Origin: Fragilaria crotonensis
Lineage: Eukaryota > Bacillariophyta > Fragilariophyceae > Fragilariales > Fragilariaceae
Assembly (NCBI GenBank): GCA_022925895.1
Contig: JAKSYS010000834.1
Coordinates: 1-20,048, forward strand
Length of the DNA: 20,048 nucleotides
Direction: 5' to 3'
In this document: positions 17,679 through 20,048 of the stretch, piece by piece
Layout: the number at the start of each line of letters is the position of its first letter
How positions within the stretch are numbered: the stretch's first letter is position 1
Made by a program: the position numbers and the translations under genes
Notes under the pieces: model-generated
Seen by the model: the letters and a program-made list of their open reading frames with translations, nothing else
Database searches by the model: none
Told to the model about the DNA's origin: nothing

Positions 17679-18910
17679 TTGCCAACAGATATTTCAAAAG
17701 GAGCCGAGGTTGCGGTCTTACAGCTTTTCCGCCCCAGTCCAGAACTCTTATCATGCCTGGTGTCCAGGCTGTCCACCGTACATTGGCAAGCAAGCCCGCC
17801 TCTACCAAAGTCGCTCGGACAATTCGAAACCGTCGACTCCACTACTTCATATTCTGTTTCGATATGAAGCTCGATGACGACTGGCTCCTCGAAAACCAGT
17901 CGCAAGAACGAGCCAATTTCAATTGGCAATGTACGCAACGCATTTGGCAACAGGATCGTCTCTCCACTGTCGAGCAATCAAGGCCAGCACGATTGCGAGT
18001 TACTTATGACATCGCAACTTTTCTGGGGCGTTTCCGCCCGATTGACCCGCGTTTTATTTCCGCAGCCGACGCAGCGCTCGCGCCAGTGATCGCCAAGGTA
18101 ATTGCCGAACAACGACGATGGGAAATGGTCCCAAATCGACGCGAACCATTTACAGTCGAAATGCATCTCGCCATCGCTAACTTTCCAAGTTCCCAAAAGG
18201 ATGATTGTTGTCTGACTGCCGCAATGGCAAACTGGACGTTATGCAATCTGTATGCAGGATGTCGCGGTATCAGTGGGCACAAACCCAACTTATCCACCGA
18301 CCCCTCAACACGTTCCACAAAAATCGATTCAAAATGCATATGCATTTACTTTGAACGATGTCTTGTGCTTCACCATAACTTCCTCTCCTTTAACCTTCGC
18401 GCAAGCTCTCGCAACCCCGTCGCGAGTCGAAAAATCAAGCTGCGATTCGAAGAACAAAAAATGGTGAGAATGGAGAGTGGAAATTGTTCACGCGCAACAA
18501 CAGCAACACGAACCTATGTTTCGTATCGAATTTTACAAATTCTTGCACGCCACAAGCGACTTGCAAATTCCTCCCCCACTCAGCCTCTGAGCGTGTACCG
18601 AGGTAATGATGGAGTCGCATACAATATCACAACTGTCGACATTGATGCAACTCTCCGCGCCGCCGCCGCTAAAGTATACCAACTTGACCCTACTGCGCAT
18701 CGCGCAACCCTTCAATTGTGGTCTTCCCATTCGTTGCGCGTCGGCGCGTGTACCCTATTATATTCAAAAGGGTTTAGTGAGATGGAGATCAAGTATCTGT
18801 TGCGATGGAAAAGTAACGCTTTTATGACTTACCTGCGCAATTTGGCCGTCACCTCCCGCCGACAAAACGACGCGGTGAACGACACCAGCGAAATACCTAA
18901 TTTTGTGTAA
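17679..18910 (+). CDS. Tyrosine recombinase of the retrotransposon (frame-broken)
   Basis: The N-terminal part overlaps frame changes at about 17680-17880. The core runs from RLRVTYDIATFLGRF to the stop at 18908-18910. Catalytic signatures of the tyrosine recombinase family are visible: the first Arg at 18263 in YAGCRGIS, HSLR at 18728-18739, Trp at 18806 in the His/Trp position (LLRWKS), and the nucleophilic Tyr at 18830 in FMTYLRN. Between 18270 and 18540 the best-looking sequence switches frames (for example NGEWKLFTRN), so at least two indels lie there. The enzyme integrates circular element DNA by strand exchange through a 3'-phosphotyrosyl link. This is the element's integrase equivalent and separates it from gypsy and copia elements. 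Confidence 0.85.
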
Positions 18911-19453
18911 TGCGATTTACCCTTTCGAACAGCGTTCGCATGTGTATGAGCATTCCCGAGCACGCAGAGCCACATCGGTGCCCACACCATGTGTTGTAAT
19001 TAGCCCGAGCACATCCCTCTCGCCTGAAGCCTCGAGGTCCAGCGTTAGTATACGCTAAATTATCGAATTGCGCTGCGAACATAACGCATATGAAAACGTA
19101 TGCCAATAAGATATAACGCATGCCCGGTACGCACCAAGCAACGCAGACGAGCAGGCAAACGTCCTGCTCGAGTATGCCAGTACCATCGCACGCGATCGTT
19201 TTACATGTATGTCTTGTTGTCCTACTCAACCGAGTTTTAGCAACCCAACTGTTTCTAGTACCATTCCAGCTGCTTGTTACGTTGTCATGCTAAACGCAAT
19301 TATAACAACCCGACTGAAACACAGAATAATTTCCTTTTTCTTTTTTTTCCGGCTGTCTGCCGCCGCACGATATGGCCCCCAACCCTGCTACACTGCGTAT
19401 AACAGCGTCAGCAGACGACACGGGCAGGCCAGTGCTTTAGTGAACCATCCGGG
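18911..19453. other. Non-coding 3' part of the retrotransposon
   Basis: This stretch lies between the recombinase stop and repeat B1. It contains a pyrimidine-rich run near 19330-19350. I see no coding frame with recognisable motifs and no RNA gene. Confidence 0.4.
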
Positions 19454-19636
19454 AATCCGTTGGACTCCTCGGATACTCTAAAATCGTCATTGTCACTACG
19501 TCATACTCGTAGAAGTACACATACGACAGTAACATGAATGCTCCATACGTAGTTGCTATGTGGTTACACTATTGCACAGCCATACCGTTCGACAGTGCAG
19601 TACAGCTGAGGCGACTTCTGGGAATCCATAGGATTC
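19454..19636 (+). repeat. Split direct repeat B1
   Basis: From 19454 it matches B2 until the window edge (to 19563 in B1) with one substitution and a 30-bp gap. The remaining 73 bp up to A2 are assigned to B1 by the logic of split direct repeats, where the B1-A2 junction equals the joined B2-A1 ends of the circular form. Confidence 0.75.
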
Positions 19637-19883
19637 TTGCAGATAAGACACTAAGCCAATGCAACAGTAGACGAGTAAGCTACTCCCTTCTATTGCAGTA
19701 CCCAAGTGTCTATCTAACATCTGTCGTTACGTAAATGACATACTGACGGCCCTAGGACATTCGACCGCAGCGCGGTCGAGGGCAAACAACTTGTTCCCTG
19801 ATGGAAATCACTCACTTGTTTTGCAAATGAGCGATTTGAATACATCGGTGATGCGATATCTGCCGATGTACTTTTTTTGCTAA
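19637..19883 (+). repeat. Split direct repeat A2 (internal copy)
   Basis: These 247 bp are nearly identical to A1 at 10885-11129, at an offset of 8752. They lie between B1 and B2. A 25-bp unique spacer (19884-19908) separates A2 from B2. Confidence 0.9.
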
Positions 19884-19908
19884 CCCACCCGCCGTCCCCA
19901 ACAGCCTC

Positions 19909-20048
19909 AATCCGTTGGACTCCTCGGATACTCTAAAATCGTCATAGTCACTACGTTTTTTGCCCACTATGCTACTGTCACTACGTCATACTCGTAGAAA
20001 TACACATACGACAGTAACATGAATGCTCCATACGTAGTTGCTATGTGG
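19909..20048 (+). repeat. Split direct repeat B2 (3' terminus, truncated by the window)
   Basis: It starts with AATCCGTTGGACTCC as B1 does and continues to the last base. It has 30 bp more than B1 (19946-19975), bounded by direct copies of GTCACTACG at 19947 and 19977. Confidence 0.85.

Larger units (their letters stand above)
10885..20048 (+). mobile_element. Tyrosine-recombinase retrotransposon with split direct repeats (Ngaro/PAT/TOC-like), right end beyond window
   Basis: The element starts with repeat A1 at 10885-11129. A 1.3-kb leader, gag-like, RT-RNase H and tyrosine recombinase coding regions follow, and then B1 (19454-19636), A2 (19637-19883) and B2 (19909 to the edge). The A1 ... 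B1-A2-B2 arrangement with a tyrosine recombinase and no DDE integrase, protease or LTRs is diagnostic of the non-DIRS1 branch of the DIRS order. No methyltransferase domain is seen. A1 and A2 differ by one substitution and two Ts in a T run, so insertion is recent. The coding region has several single-base frame breaks. Such elements replicate through a circular intermediate integrated by the recombinase, leaving no target-site duplication. Confidence 0.87.

Noticed and set aside
10885-20048. LTR retrotransposon interpretation
   Set aside because: The repeated segments are not simple terminal repeats but A1 ... B1-A2-B2. A tyrosine recombinase is present, and no DDE integrase or aspartic protease is visible.
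1-20048. tRNA or rRNA genes
   Set aside because: By eye I found no cloverleaf with proper T-arm and A/B boxes, and no rRNA-like sequence; a covariance-model scan would be decisive.

Overview
This window is eukaryotic nuclear DNA, most likely from a pennate diatom and quite possibly Phaeodactylum tricornutum. The best evidence is a glutamine synthetase II gene whose N-terminus carries a diatom plastid-targeting leader (signal peptide followed by an SSFAP motif). Short GT-AG introns, compact genes and diatom-type LRR and unknown families agree. The species is inferred; the lineage is well supported.

Positions 1-10713 are gene-dense. Eight genes strictly alternate in strand: (1) the 3' end of a single-pass membrane protein gene (+); (2) a thioredoxin-fold membrane protein lacking CXXC (-); (3) a radical-SAM-like protein of TatD-associated type (+); (4) plastid glutamine synthetase II with two introns (-); (5) the sigma subunit of the AP-3 adaptor (+); (6) a Lifeguard/TMBIM seven-TM protein with one intron (-); (7) an LRR protein of ribonuclease-inhibitor type (+); (8) a 370-residue unknown protein with one intron and a lysine-rich tail (-). 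They form no operon and share no evident pathway. The divergent promoter regions are rich in GTAC. The GSII/AP-3 sigma intergenic region also holds two perfect TGACGTCA sites and a dense array of a TTGCTTAC octamer.

Positions 10885-20048 hold a tyrosine-recombinase retrotransposon that runs off the right edge. Its termini are split direct repeats in the order A1, coding region, B1, A2, B2, as in Ngaro/PAT/TOC-type elements. It encodes a gag-like protein with a CCCH-type zinc motif, a reverse transcriptase (motifs A, B and C visible), an RNase H and a tyrosine recombinase (R, HSLR, W, Y visible). A1 and A2 are nearly identical, so the insertion looks recent. It sits about 170 bp upstream of gene 8.

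Several reading frames break by one base, nearly always at a homopolymer. This affects two host genes (AP-3 sigma and Lifeguard) as well as the element. Sequencing or assembly indels are the simplest explanation, but real inactivation cannot be excluded from this sequence alone.
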